64,000 nucleotides of DNA from Lacimicrobium alkaliphilum (GTDB lineage: Bacteria > Pseudomonadota > Gammaproteobacteria > Enterobacterales > Alteromonadaceae). Positions 44,178-54,157 of this stretch are shown here, one piece after another. Below the pieces are notes generated by a model. The model was not told where the DNA came from and did not search any database. It saw only the letters and a program-made list of their open reading frames with translations. The position numbers and the translations under genes are program-made. How positions within the stretch are numbered: the first letter of the stretch is position 1; the number at the start of each line of letters is the position of its first letter. The stretch lies in the NCBI RefSeq assembly GCF_001466725.1, contig NZ_CP013650.1:3968001-4032000 (forward strand), in the 5' to 3' direction.

Positions 44178-44969
44178 ATGCAGAACAAAATACTAAAAGG
44201 TCTTTCCCTGGCTCTGGTACTCGGAGCCGGCTCCGCCAATGCAGCCCTGATGTTTGACCAGAATGTGACTCCTGATGTGATCTTTGGCAGCGGCAACGCC
44301 AATGGCAGCTTTACCGTAGATCAGAATAATGGTGTTGAACTGGGTTTACGCGGTAAGTTGCGTCACAACGCAGCGGGCGCACCAGAGAACACATTTAACA
44401 GTAACGGTGATGGCACCTATAGCTTTAACCCCGGTGTTGCACCAACCCAGGCATTCCCGACCGCAGAATGGAGCTTCGAATGGTCAATCAATACAAATTT
44501 TGATGATTCGAGCGGGTACAACCTCTCAGATCTGACCTTTCTGCTGGGCCTGGACAGCGATCCGTCTCTGTCGACCAATTTTGCTGACAGCTTTGATGTG
44601 ATCAATGGTGCGCCCTGCTTCGATCATGCGCTGGGTAACAATGGCACCGGCAATGGTGGCGGCCTGGCCACAGACTGCGGTGCAGCCACTGCGGCGGCGG
44701 ATTACTCGGCCAATATCGGCAGCTTTAATGTGGCCCAGAATTCATGGAAACCTCACTGGTTTCTTACCGGATTCGATCCTACTGTAGATGGTACCTATGA
44801 TTTCTTCCTGGCAGCCTTCGCCTCTGATGGCAGCGAGTTAGCCCGCACCAGTATGCAGATTATTGTTGGTGAGGGGGGAAGCGCCGAAATACCGGAACCG
44901 GCACCCCTGATGCTATTACTGTCAGGCCTGCTGGGATTAACCGCAGCGCGGAAGTTTAAAAAGAAATAA
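44178..44969 (+). CDS. PEP-CTERM sorting-domain protein
   Basis: A 263-residue secreted protein with a signal peptide (SLALVLGAGSANA) and a C-terminal PEP-CTERM signal: IPEPAPLMLLLSGLLGL followed by the basic tail AARKFKKK. Exosortase would cleave near the PEP motif during export to the surface or matrix. The middle part is Asn/Gly/Asp-rich with two widely spaced Cys (PCFDHALG, ATDCGAA) and has no recognised catalytic domain. No exosortase gene is in the window. GAAGGAA precedes the ATG by 6 bp, and a strong terminator follows. Confidence 0.85.
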   Translation: MQNKILKGLSLALVLGAGSANAALMFDQNVTPDVIFGSGNANGSFTVDQNNGVELGLRGKLRHNAAGAPENTFNSNGDGTYSFNPGVAPTQAFPTAEWSFEWSINTNFDDSSGYNLSDLTFLLGLDSDPSLSTNFADSFDVINGAPCFDHALGNNGTGNGGGLATDCGAATAAADYSANIGSFNVAQNSWKPHWFLTGFDPTVDGTYDFFLAAFASDGSELARTSMQIIVGEGGSAEIPEPAPLMLLLSGLLGLTAARKFKKK

Positions 44970-45001
44970 AGAAATAAAGAAATAGACTCTACCTGCAAGC
45001 T

Positions 45002-45029
45002 AAAACGCCAGCAACGCTGGCGTTTTTTT
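45002..45029 (+). terminator. Rho-independent terminator of the PEP-CTERM gene
   Basis: AAAACGCCAGC-AAC-GCTGGCGTTTTTTT: a perfect 8-bp GC-rich stem extended by A-T pairs, with seven T at the end, 33 bp after the stop codon. Confidence 0.92.
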
Positions 45030-45158
45030 ATAGTTCTTGATACTCACCCGCTTCGCGTGCCAGCTAAAGCTGTTATAAAATTCTCCCGGAATATTAGTGT
45101 TCAGGATGGCCAGTTTGCCGGGCTTGTAAGGAACATTGCCCGGCGATCTCTGTAATCT

Positions 45159-47531
45159 TCAGATTGGTGAGCCCGGTGGCAGTGGCAATGGCTTAAACAG
45201 CGGCGTCCATTCACCATTCTCCAGATAATTCTCTACCTGCTGTTGCAGGTACTTATGCTGACTGTTGTTATCATTATCATCCAGCCAGTCTTCAAGCTCG
45301 GTAAGTGCCGCATACATATCCGCGCGCACTTCAGGGGCTAACTCCGGTTGTGCCATGGCATCAATCCAGCGATACACCAGTATATGCAGGACTCTGTTGT
45401 GTATCTGTCGCTGATAACCCTGTTGTGACTTGTGCTCAAAGGTGCTTTTCAGTAACGCGTTATACAGGCCATCTATACCACCCACTGCTTGTTGCTGAGT
45501 GAGTCGGTTCAGTCGCTGCGGATGTAATAACAGGCTCAGGGTATTATTGGCGGCAGCTTCGGCAGCCGAGATCGGATCAAAGGTCAGCCCGGTGCGGGCT
45601 TTAAAGCTCTCACGACCTTCCTGATCCCCATAAACCTTGGGTGTAATCAGCTCCAACAGCGACCCGGGCAAGGCCAGATATTCAGGGCTGATGGTGTCCA
45701 GCAATGCACTCAGTGCCGCCTGCTGTTTATCTGCTGATACCGGTCTGACACCTTTGGGCTGGCTGTATTCCCCTTTAAGTTCATATTCGTAATGCACACC
45801 ACCAATCTGTTTAGCTACGGCTTCCACCTGATAACGATGTAACAGATAGATGGGCACCAGGGCTTCCTGTAGTGACGACAACGCCCGCTTATCGGCAATG
45901 CTGTTCAGACCAAAGTTCTGCAACGCCAGCCTGCGTACTTCAGATAATCGCTTCAGCTCGGCAACAGGATCGCTGCCATTATCCCACAGGTGACCAATGG
46001 CACTGGCACCGCCAACCGGGCGGGCATCACGATCGGCCATATACTCCAGCCCCTGTGCCTTGGCCTTAGCAACCAGCTCTGCCATCGCCTTTTGTTCATC
46101 GGTAAACTCCCCATAGCCTATCTCGATGGCGTACAGATCCCACTCACCCAGGCCTTCACGGTAGGCGTTGTTCAGTACCACTTTGCCGTTTTTAATTTCT
46201 GCCAGCGGATGGGGGTAGTCCATCACCGAGGCGCGGCCATTAGCGCTGGCGGCAAAGTTATGAATGATCCCCAGCGTATGGCCCACTTCATGGGCGGATA
46301 ACTGACGAATACGGGCCAGCGCCATGGCCTGCTGCTCACTGGTATCGGCATTTTCATCAAAAGGGCTGGTGAGACCGTTGGCGATCAAAAAATCCTGACG
46401 TACCCGTAAAGAACCCAGAGTCACATGGCCTTTGATGATCTCACCGGTACGCGGATCGGTAATCGAGCGCCCATAAGACCAGCCACGGGTTGCCCTGTGC
46501 ACCCACTGGATCACGTTATAACGCACATCCATAGGGTCGGCGTCTGCCGGCAAGGGCCTGACCTGAAAGGCATTCTTATAACCTATGCGTTCGAAGGCCG
46601 TATCCCACCACATGGCCCCTTCATACAGGGCGGTACGCACCGGCTCGGGTACACCGGGGTCGAGATAAAAGACTATGGGTTCAACAGCTTCGCTGATATC
46701 TGCGGTGGGATCTTTTTTAACCAGCCGGTGCCGGGGCAGCAATCGTTTCACCATCGGCTCGTCAATAGCGGCGGCGTAATCCATAAACTCCACCTTCCAG
46801 TAACCTGAGTAAGGATGGAATGGCCTGGATTGATAACCTTCTTCAGGCAGAGCAATAAGCGAGTGATGCAGATGCACTGACACCGCAGCGGGTTCAGGTG
46901 CCACCTGCTTAACATAGTCTCCGGCTTTGCTTCCGGCGAAGGTCACCAGAGATTCCAGCTCGGTATTGCGGGGAAAGGCCTTGCTGCGATCCAGATGAAC
47001 ACCACTGCGTTTGGCATCAACTTTATAGGTGCCTTGCTCGGTTTCTGTCAGACGCTCGCTGACCTGGTGAATATCCGACAGCAGAAACTCTGTATAGTCG
47101 ACCAATACTTTGCCATCGGAGTCAGCCACTATGGGCAGGCCAGCAATTACCGAGCTGGCAAAGGCCTCAGCTACGCTTTGCTGTTCGGCAGCATTATCTG
47201 AATCGGCGCGATAATAGGTGTTCAGTTGTTTCAGCAGCACCTTGTTGCCATATTGTTCAAACTGCACCAGCCGGGTATCTCCCTGCTGACCTCTGTCCAG
47301 GCCAATATCATTGGAGCCGATGCCCCTTGGCAGGCTGCTCTGGAAAATAAAGGGTGTATCGAGTTTATCCACCACCAGAAAGACTTTGTCCTCTTCACTG
47401 TGGTAGTAGAAATCGAAATAGCCCTGATGATGCTGCATGCCCTGAGTGAACTCTTTCACCCCGGCCGCCCAAAGTGAACATGAAAGCAGAACGGTAAAAA
47501 GCAAAGTAATGATGCGCATAGTTGGTCTCAT
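45159..47531 (-). CDS. Exported zinc-dependent metalloprotease (DUF5117/DUF4953 type)
   Basis: A 790-residue protein with a signal peptide (ITLLFTVLLSCSLWA). The N-terminal half has the DUF5117-like pattern (GYFDFYYHSEEDKVFLVVDKLDTPFIFQSSLPRGIGSNDIGLDRGQ). A metzincin-like zinc motif HEVGHTLGIIHNFAAS lies near residues 412-427, followed by SVMDYPHPLAE, which supplies the Met-turn. The C-terminal part matches the long DUF4953 tail. Proteins of this type are predicted secreted or periplasmic peptidases of unknown target. The start may be the fifth codon (47519), which has a GAG 7 bp upstream. Confidence 0.85.
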   Translation of the reverse strand: MRPTMRIITLLFTVLLSCSLWAAGVKEFTQGMQHHQGYFDFYYHSEEDKVFLVVDKLDTPFIFQSSLPRGIGSNDIGLDRGQQGDTRLVQFEQYGNKVLLKQLNTYYRADSDNAAEQQSVAEAFASSVIAGLPIVADSDGKVLVDYTEFLLSDIHQVSERLTETEQGTYKVDAKRSGVHLDRSKAFPRNTELESLVTFAGSKAGDYVKQVAPEPAAVSVHLHHSLIALPEEGYQSRPFHPYSGYWKVEFMDYAAAIDEPMVKRLLPRHRLVKKDPTADISEAVEPIVFYLDPGVPEPVRTALYEGAMWWDTAFERIGYKNAFQVRPLPADADPMDVRYNVIQWVHRATRGWSYGRSITDPRTGEIIKGHVTLGSLRVRQDFLIANGLTSPFDENADTSEQQAMALARIRQLSAHEVGHTLGIIHNFAASANGRASVMDYPHPLAEIKNGKVVLNNAYREGLGEWDLYAIEIGYGEFTDEQKAMAELVAKAKAQGLEYMADRDARPVGGASAIGHLWDNGSDPVAELKRLSEVRRLALQNFGLNSIADKRALSSLQEALVPIYLLHRYQVEAVAKQIGGVHYEYELKGEYSQPKGVRPVSADKQQAALSALLDTISPEYLALPGSLLELITPKVYGDQEGRESFKARTGLTFDPISAAEAAANNTLSLLLHPQRLNRLTQQQAVGGIDGLYNALLKSTFEHKSQQGYQRQIHNRVLHILVYRWIDAMAQPELAPEVRADMYAALTELEDWLDDNDNNSQHKYLQQQVENYLENGEWTPLFKPLPLPPGSPI

Positions 47532-47661
47532 TGTTGTTTTTCTGAAATGTCAGCAACTTCCCCTTAGCCTACCACCACCCGCGACACGGCCCAACACTTA
47601 TGCCAATCCGCATAGATGATTGGTATTAAAGCCCGGGCAAACGGACTGATTGTGGCCTGAA

Positions 47662-48054
47662 CTATACTCCGTCAGCCTGGTCCCGATCCCCCAGTCGCTC
47701 GGTCATCAGTTGCAGCCGCTTAATCTCCCGCAGCAGCGACTGACGGTTCATTTCATGAAAGCCCCACATTTTCAGGGCAATCTGCACCATAGTACTAAGC
47801 AGCAACAACACCCCAAAATGAAGCTTGTGGGCCAGGCCCGCATCGGTTGTTACAAAGAAAAACTGATAGCCGGACCAAAGCATCAGTGCCGAGAGTAACA
47901 ATGCCACTGCACCAACAAGGTACATCCAGACTTTCATCTTGCTGCTATAGGCCTGCCCCAGCATCTCAAACAGACCCGGCTGTTGATCCATTTTTTGTTC
48001 CAGCTGTTTGCTTTCCTGCTGCAGCTGCTGACGTAATTTTTTATCGAAATCCAT
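47662..48054 (-). CDS. Small membrane protein paired with an ECF sigma factor (DUF6768-like)
   Basis: A 130-residue protein with a charged helical N-terminus (KKLRQQLQQESKQLEQKMDQQ), two membrane spans (~42-62 and ~78-96) and a basic helical tail (MNRQSLLREIKRLQLMTERL). It resembles the DUF6768 family often found beside ECF sigma factors. It starts 2 bp after the sigma gene stop, with a GGAG site inside the sigma gene end, so the pair is co-translated. An anti-sigma or sigma-associated role is suggested by position alone. No zinc-binding anti-sigma motif (HxxxCxxC) is present. Confidence 0.7.
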   Translation of the reverse strand: MDFDKKLRQQLQQESKQLEQKMDQQPGLFEMLGQAYSSKMKVWMYLVGAVALLLSALMLWSGYQFFFVTTDAGLAHKLHFGVLLLLSTMVQIALKMWGFHEMNRQSLLREIKRLQLMTERLGDRDQADGV

Positions 48055-48056
48055 GG

Positions 48057-48560
48057 TTATTCTCCACTGTAGAGTTGTTTAAGCGTCTGTCTGGCGCGAA
48101 ATAATCTTGATTTAATGGTGCCGGATGCCAGTTGCAAAATGTCACTGACCTCTTCAATACTTAATTCGTGCAGGTAAAACAGTTCTATGACTTCACGTTC
48201 ATCACCATGCAGCTGGTTCACCAGCCTGAGTAAATCCAAATCCTTCTCCCTTGAGGTTGCGATCAGTTGGTCATCATCTAAAGACTGATGCTGAACACGT
48301 CGTCCCTGATCGAGCAATTGCCAGCGAACGGCACGGTAGAGCCAGCTGCGAAAGGCATGGGGTTCCTGTAATTTTTTCAGGCCATGCATAACTTTTAGCC
48401 ACGCATTGTGTACGGCATCGTCAGCTAACGAGCTGTTATTGCAGGATTTATACGCATAGCTGAATAACAGTGGCTGGAAATGCTGATACAGGGCCGCCAG
48501 GCTGGCTTTGCTGCCTTGCTGTGCCTCCATCACCCAAAGGGCGACCTGCGTTTTTTCCAT
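48057..48560 (-). CDS. ECF-type RNA polymerase sigma factor
   Basis: A 167-residue ECF sigma factor. Region 2 is visible as ALYQHFQPLLFSYAYKSCNNSSLADDAVHNAWLKVMHGLKKLQ...FRSWLYRAVRWQLLD. Region 4 is DEREVIELFYLHELSIEEVSDILQLASGTIKSRLFRARQTLKQL. ATG 48560 is preferred over GTG 48566 because AAGG is 9 bp upstream of it. It leads a two-gene unit with the small membrane protein. Its target promoters are unknown; autoregulation is common in the family. The linker between regions 2 and 4 is of normal length. Confidence 0.88.
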   Translation of the reverse strand: MEKTQVALWVMEAQQGSKASLAALYQHFQPLLFSYAYKSCNNSSLADDAVHNAWLKVMHGLKKLQEPHAFRSWLYRAVRWQLLDQGRRVQHQSLDDDQLIATSREKDLDLLRLVNQLHGDEREVIELFYLHELSIEEVSDILQLASGTIKSRLFRARQTLKQLYSGE

Positions 48561-48689
48561 CTCCACTGCCTTTAGTCATTTTTATTCAATCTACTACAAG
48601 GACGGGCGAGGTCGCCAAGGGGTTCGCAATAAATCGCCAGATTATCCATAAAATTGAGAAAGACTTGTTGGTAGTGAAAACCACGAAAA

Positions 48690-48978
48690 AATCATTTCAC
48701 CACAGAGGCACGAAGAACACAGAGATGTAAAAGGGTTACAAGATCCGTAGCCCGGAGGAATCAGAGTGATCTTATCTCTTTCTCTCGCAGAGGCGCTGGG
48801 GCGCAGAGTGATAAGGTGTTTTATTCTCTGCGCCTTGGCGGGATCATATACAGGCTTTGGTGCTAGACCCTTAGAGATCCTGATTTTCGTCAGGATGACG
48901 AGGGAGAAGGCTGGATGACGGGGTATCACAGTGCTCTGCTCCCGGATTCTGCTTCGCTACATCACGGGCTACTCAGGG
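48690..48978. repeat. Mosaic of A- and B-family palindromic repeats
   Basis: This gap contains no gene. An A-family left arm (ACCACAGAGGCACGAAG..., 48699-48727) lacks its partner. A B-family half (GTAGCCCGGAGGAATC, ~48748) follows. Then comes a CTCGCAGAGGCGC...GCGCAGAG / CTCTGCGCC hairpin (~48784-48843), a TCCTGATTTTCGTCAGGATGACG palindromic stretch near 48878, and an inverted B-family piece (CCCGGATTCTGCTTCGCTAC...GGGCTAC, ~48941-48973). Confidence 0.7.
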
Positions 48979-49017
48979 CGACACCCGGCAAGCAAATTCG
49001 TATCAACCGGATTAAGT

Positions 49018-49055
49018 AAAAAAACCCGCGGTTATCGGCATAACTGCGGGTTTTT
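49018..49055. terminator. Bidirectional rho-independent terminator
   Basis: AAAACCCGCGGTTAT-CGGC-ATAACTGCGGGTTTTT forms a 12-bp stem with one G-T pair and A/T runs on both sides. On the minus strand it lies 25 bp after the DUF1338 gene and would terminate it. Confidence 0.85.
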
Positions 49056-49079
49056 CAGAGTCTGAGTTTTTACGAGGCG

Positions 49080-49877
49080 TTACTTGGCGTTCGTGCTCTC
49101 GAAGATCTTATCGGCTGAGGCGGCCACAAAGCCACTGTATAGCTTACCGTCCGGCAACGGGAAGCGCTCAGCGAACTCATAAAAACAGCTCGGAATGGTC
49201 AGAGCCTTGTCGCTGAACTTCACCGTCATTTTATCGGCCATGGTGGACGACTGAGCCAGGTGTACGTCCGGCCCGCCTTTGATCTCGCCACCGGAGGTAT
49301 TGAGTTCAAAACCCGCCTCTTTGAGCTTTTCATTCACCTCTGCCAGCATATTGTAATGCTTGAGGTGATTCAGGCTGACGGTAAAGTGATTGGCGCGGAA
49401 ACCCCAGGCCGAAACCCATGCAGCATACTCAGATTCTTCCAGTAATATCTGATATTCTTCGCTGCTTACCTGCCAGTGGGTACCGGAGTACAGAAAATCT
49501 TCTTTATTCACTGCATCGGCAGGAATAGCGTCTACCATCCGGTGAATAATCTGCTGAACCTGCTCAGAAAACTCTTCAACCAGTAACTCACTGATAAAGA
49601 CTTTGGGCTTGGTGTCGTCAGCATGCTCGAAATGTTTGGCCTTGAGCTTTTTCTGCTCAAAATCATACTGACCTTTTTCTTCATAACCCAGGGCCAGGAA
49701 ATGGGCAGCCAGCTTATCCAGATTCACTTTATCCAGATTGAAGGTACGGAAAGCCACATGATCATTGATCAATTCATCACCGTCGCCGAGCAGCTGATGC
49801 ACTTTCTCAGCGGAAGGGGTCATGGCAACATAATCCTGCCAAAGGTTTGAAAACAGGCTTTCTATACTGGTATGCAT
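49080..49877 (-). CDS. DUF1338-family protein (2-oxoadipate dioxygenase/decarboxylase-like)
   Basis: A 265-residue protein of the DUF1338 family, whose characterised member HglS/YdcJ converts 2-oxoadipate to 2-hydroxyglutarate using Fe(II). Seen are HVAFRTFN near residue 41 with a likely metal His, a central SGTHWQVSSEEYQ, and RANHFTVSLNHLK, with a further Glu/His region toward the end. It is much shorter than HglS (~450 residues), so its reaction may differ. It follows the ast operon in the same direction but is separated by a terminator, so it probably has its own promoter in 49878-50058. Confidence 0.78.
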   Translation of the reverse strand: MHTSIESLFSNLWQDYVAMTPSAEKVHQLLGDGDELINDHVAFRTFNLDKVNLDKLAAHFLALGYEEKGQYDFEQKKLKAKHFEHADDTKPKVFISELLVEEFSEQVQQIIHRMVDAIPADAVNKEDFLYSGTHWQVSSEEYQILLEESEYAAWVSAWGFRANHFTVSLNHLKHYNMLAEVNEKLKEAGFELNTSGGEIKGGPDVHLAQSSTMADKMTVKFSDKALTIPSCFYEFAERFPLPDGKLYSGFVAASADKIFESTNAK

Positions 49878-50058
49878 AATAATTAAAAATCCTATACTTA
49901 AAGAGTGTAATGTGACATTTAGCTGGTAAAGACAAAACTCATGACCAACCCAATGTCAGACAGGCTCTATTATACAGCAGCATTGAACAAAAAACAGTCA
50001 GAAGTGAAAGTTATACAATTCCAGCCAGAAAAGCGCCGCTATAAGGCATTTAACATAG

Positions 50059-50084
50059 AAAAAGGCGGCTTTCGCCGCCTTTTT
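50059..50084. terminator. Rho-independent terminator after astD
   Basis: AAAAAGGCGGC-TTTC-GCCGCCTTTTT: a perfect stem with flanking A and T runs, functional in both directions. It closes the astC-astA-astD transcript on the minus strand, 23 bp after astD. Confidence 0.92.
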
Positions 50085-50107
50085 GTTATGAGACTGTTAA
50101 ATTTTCG

Positions 50108-51580
50108 TTAACTAAACTTGAGGCCTGGGTTCAGGCTACCGGGTAGCTGGCTTTTTTCCAGCTCCACTGAAGCCACGGGGTAGGCGCAGTAGTCAGCCGC
50201 ATAATAGGCACTGGCTCTGTGATTACCACTTTCTCCTATGCCGCCAAAGGGCGCCGCACTGCTGGCGCCGGTAATCGGCCGGTTCCAGTTAACAATACCG
50301 GCACGGATGCGTCTGAGGAAATGCTGATACAGCGCAGCATCGTCAGACAACAGGCCTGCAGACAAACCAAATACTGTATTGTTGGCTTCATCAAGAGCCT
50401 GTTCAAAATCGCTGTAACGAACCACCTTAAGCAGCGGGCCAAAATGCTCTTCATCGGGCATTTTGTCCAGCATCGCGGTCACATCGATAATACCCGGAGT
50501 GACAAAACCGGACTCAGGATCCAGGTGTGTCATTTCCACCAGCGATTCACCGCCAAGGGCCTGTAATTGCTGTTGAGCAGATACCATCATTTTCGCCGCA
50601 GCAGAAGAAATCATCGCGCCCATAAAGGGCTGCGGATCGGCATCATAGTCACCTACCGCGATATCCCTGGTCACTTCAATCAGACGCTTCAGAATCGCAT
50701 CGCCCTGCTCACTCTTCTCGATAAACAGGCGACGGGCGCAGGTACAACGCTGGCCGGAGGTCACAAAGGCAGACTGCACGATGTCATGTACAACGGCGTC
50801 GATATCAGACACATCTTTAACCAGCAGCGGGTTATTACCGCCCATCTCCAGCGCCAGAATCTTGCCCGGATGACCGCCAAACTGCTCATGCAGCAATTTA
50901 CCGGTGCGTGAACTGCCTGTGAAAAACAAACCATCAATATCAGGATTTGAAGCCAGCGCCTTGCCGGTCTCCAGTTCACCCTGCACCAGATTAAGCACAC
51001 CGGCTGGCAGACCGGCCTTCTCCCATAGTTCGATGGTTTTCTGTGCCACCAGCGGGGTTTGTTCGCTGGGTTTGAAGACCACGGTATTGCCGGCTAACAG
51101 CGCCGGTACAATATGGCCGTTAGGCAAATGACCCGGGAAGTTATACGGGCCAAATACCGCCACCACGCCATGGGGGCGGTGGCGAATAAAGGCCTTACCC
51201 AGCGGCATAGGGTTTTCCACTGTACCGGTACGCTCATGGTAGGCCTTCTCTGAAATCGCCACCTTACCGATCATGGCGCCCACTTCGGTGGCGGTTTCCC
51301 ATAATGGCTTGCCGGTCTCGCGGGCTATAGTCAGCGCCAGCTCGTCTTTGTGTTCACCTAACAGCTCAGCAAAGCGTTTGGCAACCGCCAGGCGTTCTTC
51401 GAAGCTGCGCTCAGCCCAGCCTACAAAGGCCACCCGGGCAGAGCCAATAGCCGCCTCGACCTGAGCTGGCGTGGCAGACTTTGCCTGCCAGATTTGTTCT
51501 TTCTTGGCCGGATCAACCGAAGCCATGTCATGGCCTTCACCTGGGAGCCACTGACCATTAATAAATTGTGCTTTTGTCAT
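50108..51580 (-). CDS. astD: N-succinylglutamate 5-semialdehyde dehydrogenase
   Basis: A 490-residue aldehyde dehydrogenase of the AstD group. It oxidises succinylglutamate semialdehyde to succinylglutamate in the arginine succinyltransferase pathway. Seen: [23 protein letters not shown] (typical of AstD), [11 protein letters not shown] for [14 protein letters not shown] with the general-base Glu, and [10 protein letters not shown] with the catalytic Cys near residue 279. It is the third gene of the astC-astA-astD unit, 4 bp after astA. Confidence 0.96.
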   Translation of the reverse strand: MTKAQFINGQWLPGEGHDMASVDPAKKEQIWQAKSATPAQVEAAIGSARVAFVGWAERSFEERLAVAKRFAELLGEHKDELALTIARETGKPLWETATEVGAMIGKVAISEKAYHERTGTVENPMPLGKAFIRHRPHGVVAVFGPYNFPGHLPNGHIVPALLAGNTVVFKPSEQTPLVAQKTIELWEKAGLPAGVLNLVQGELETGKALASNPDIDGLFFTGSSRTGKLLHEQFGGHPGKILALEMGGNNPLLVKDVSDIDAVVHDIVQSAFVTSGQRCTCARRLFIEKSEQGDAILKRLIEVTRDIAVGDYDADPQPFMGAMISSAAAKMMVSAQQQLQALGGESLVEMTHLDPESGFVTPGIIDVTAMLDKMPDEEHFGPLLKVVRYSDFEQALDEANNTVFGLSAGLLSDDAALYQHFLRRIRAGIVNWNRPITGASSAAPFGGIGESGNHRASAYYAADYCAYPVASVELEKSQLPGSLNPGLKFS

Positions 51581-51584
51581 CGGA

Positions 51585-52613
51585 TTATCCTTTTATCTTT
51601 AGCGGAGCAAAACGCACCATATCGCCGTCTGCCAGGTTTAATGCACTGGCTGCCTGAGCGGAAATGATGGCCTCCTGTTTCGATTCATCCACCAGCAATG
51701 GCGTGGCCACGCCACGAAAATCTTCCACTCTGGTATTGATGACCATATTGGTTGCTGCGTCCTGAGTGTCACCCACTCTTATGGGTAACCGGCGGCTGAT
51801 ACGGGCTGTACGGATATGCTGAAGATCCGCTTCGACGGTGGGGCCGGCATCGAAAATATCCACATATCCCCGGCAACAGAATCCTTCCGACTGCAACAAC
51901 TGCAACGCCGGGCGTGTTTTTTCATGCACTTTGCCGATCACGGCCTGGGCTTGCTTGCTGAGCAGACTGACATAAATCGGATACTTGGGCATCAGCTCGG
52001 CAATAAACACCTTCTGGCCGATACCGGTAAGGTAATCGGCAGTAGGAAAGTCCATGGAAAAGAAGTGTTCTTCCAGCCACTGCCAGAACGGCGAATTACC
52101 TTTGTCGTCAGAAACACCGCGCATTTCCGCAATCACCGTTTTTGCAAAACGATGCTGATGTTCCTGTAAAAACAGGAAACGAAACTTGGATAACAACCTG
52201 CCATTACTGCCTTTGCGGGCCTTTTCCCGTAAAAACAGCGTGCAGATCTCGGTCACTCCGGTGTAGTCATTGCAAAAGGTCAGAATTTCCACCAGATTCG
52301 ACACATTCAGCTCACGGGATACATGCGCCACCTTACTCAGGTGATAATGATAAAACGCATCATCCAGCCCGACTGCCGCATGAATACCGCTGGTGCCCAC
52401 AGCCTTTCCTGAGTCTGTGTCTTCCATCACAAACAGGTAGCTCTGCTCACCGGGTTCACTCACCTCGGCAGCAAAAGACGCTTCTGAACTGGCAATCTTA
52501 TTGCGCAGCAATTCTTCGTTGACCGGCAAAGACGTAAAACCTATGCCCGACTCAACGGCAATGTCATGCAACGAATCATAGTCGCTGCTCCGGATTGGGC
52601 GGATAACCATCAT
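51585..52613 (-). CDS. astA: Arginine N-succinyltransferase
   Basis: A 342-residue AstA, which transfers succinyl from succinyl-CoA to L-arginine, the first committed step of the AST pathway. The start [29 protein letters not shown] is characteristic, followed by [27 protein letters not shown] and [19 protein letters not shown] is placed before two adjacent ATGs. It lies between astC/argD and astD, separated from the former by a stable hairpin and from the latter by only 4 bp. Confidence 0.96.
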   Translation of the reverse strand: MMVIRPIRSSDYDSLHDIAVESGIGFTSLPVNEELLRNKIASSEASFAAEVSEPGEQSYLFVMEDTDSGKAVGTSGIHAAVGLDDAFYHYHLSKVAHVSRELNVSNLVEILTFCNDYTGVTEICTLFLREKARKGSNGRLLSKFRFLFLQEHQHRFAKTVIAEMRGVSDDKGNSPFWQWLEEHFFSMDFPTADYLTGIGQKVFIAELMPKYPIYVSLLSKQAQAVIGKVHEKTRPALQLLQSEGFCCRGYVDIFDAGPTVEADLQHIRTARISRRLPIRVGDTQDAATNMVINTRVEDFRGVATPLLVDESKQEAIISAQAASALNLADGDMVRFAPLKIKG

Positions 52614-52645
52614 GGTCGCTTACTCCTGCTTATATCGGGGAAAGA

Positions 52646-52671
52646 CAACCCCTGCTGAGATGCAGGGGTTG
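52646..52671. terminator. Intra-operon hairpin between astC and astA
   Basis: CAACCCCTGC and GCAGGGGTTG form a perfect 10-bp stem with a 6-bp loop in the 76-bp gap. On the minus strand TCTTT follows, a weak U-tract. It could partly terminate or set an mRNA processing point, lowering astA-astD relative to astC. Confidence 0.55.
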
Positions 52672-52689
52672 CTTGTGATCAGGAACGAA

Positions 52690-53895
<1,206 letters not shown>

Positions 53896-54028
53896 TTATA
53901 TCTACCTCTTGCTTTGCGGGTGGCATGGCGAAAAATGCCGCTATTATTCCAGATTTCCCGGCCGTTGTCTTGCAGGCTGAAAGGCCGAAACCCCCTGAAA
54001 CTAAGGGTTTAACCTATAATTGCAGGAA

Positions 54029-54046
54029 TAGTGAATAACTATCCGA
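54029..54046. promoter_or_regulatory. Possible ArgR site upstream of astC
   Basis: TAGTGAATAACTATCCGA contains a complete left ARG-box half (TGAAT) but only a partial right half compared with TGAAT-N4-ATTCA. It lies 133-151 bp before the astC start. A weak call based mainly on position before an arginine operon. Confidence 0.3.
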
Positions 54047-54157
54047 ATCCCATACGGGGTATGAGGTTCAGACGCCTGCGGCAGACCCTTTTCCGGTAAA
54101 AGTCAGGGCCTGCATGATTATTTAAAAAAATTTTCTGAAAAGAGGTTATTGCAGCGG

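Noticed and set aside
47588..47606. Sigma54-like sequence TTGGCATAAGTGTTGGGCC upstream of the metalloprotease gene (minus strand)
   Set aside because: The -24 part is good, but the essential GC at -12 is GG, so it fails the core consensus.
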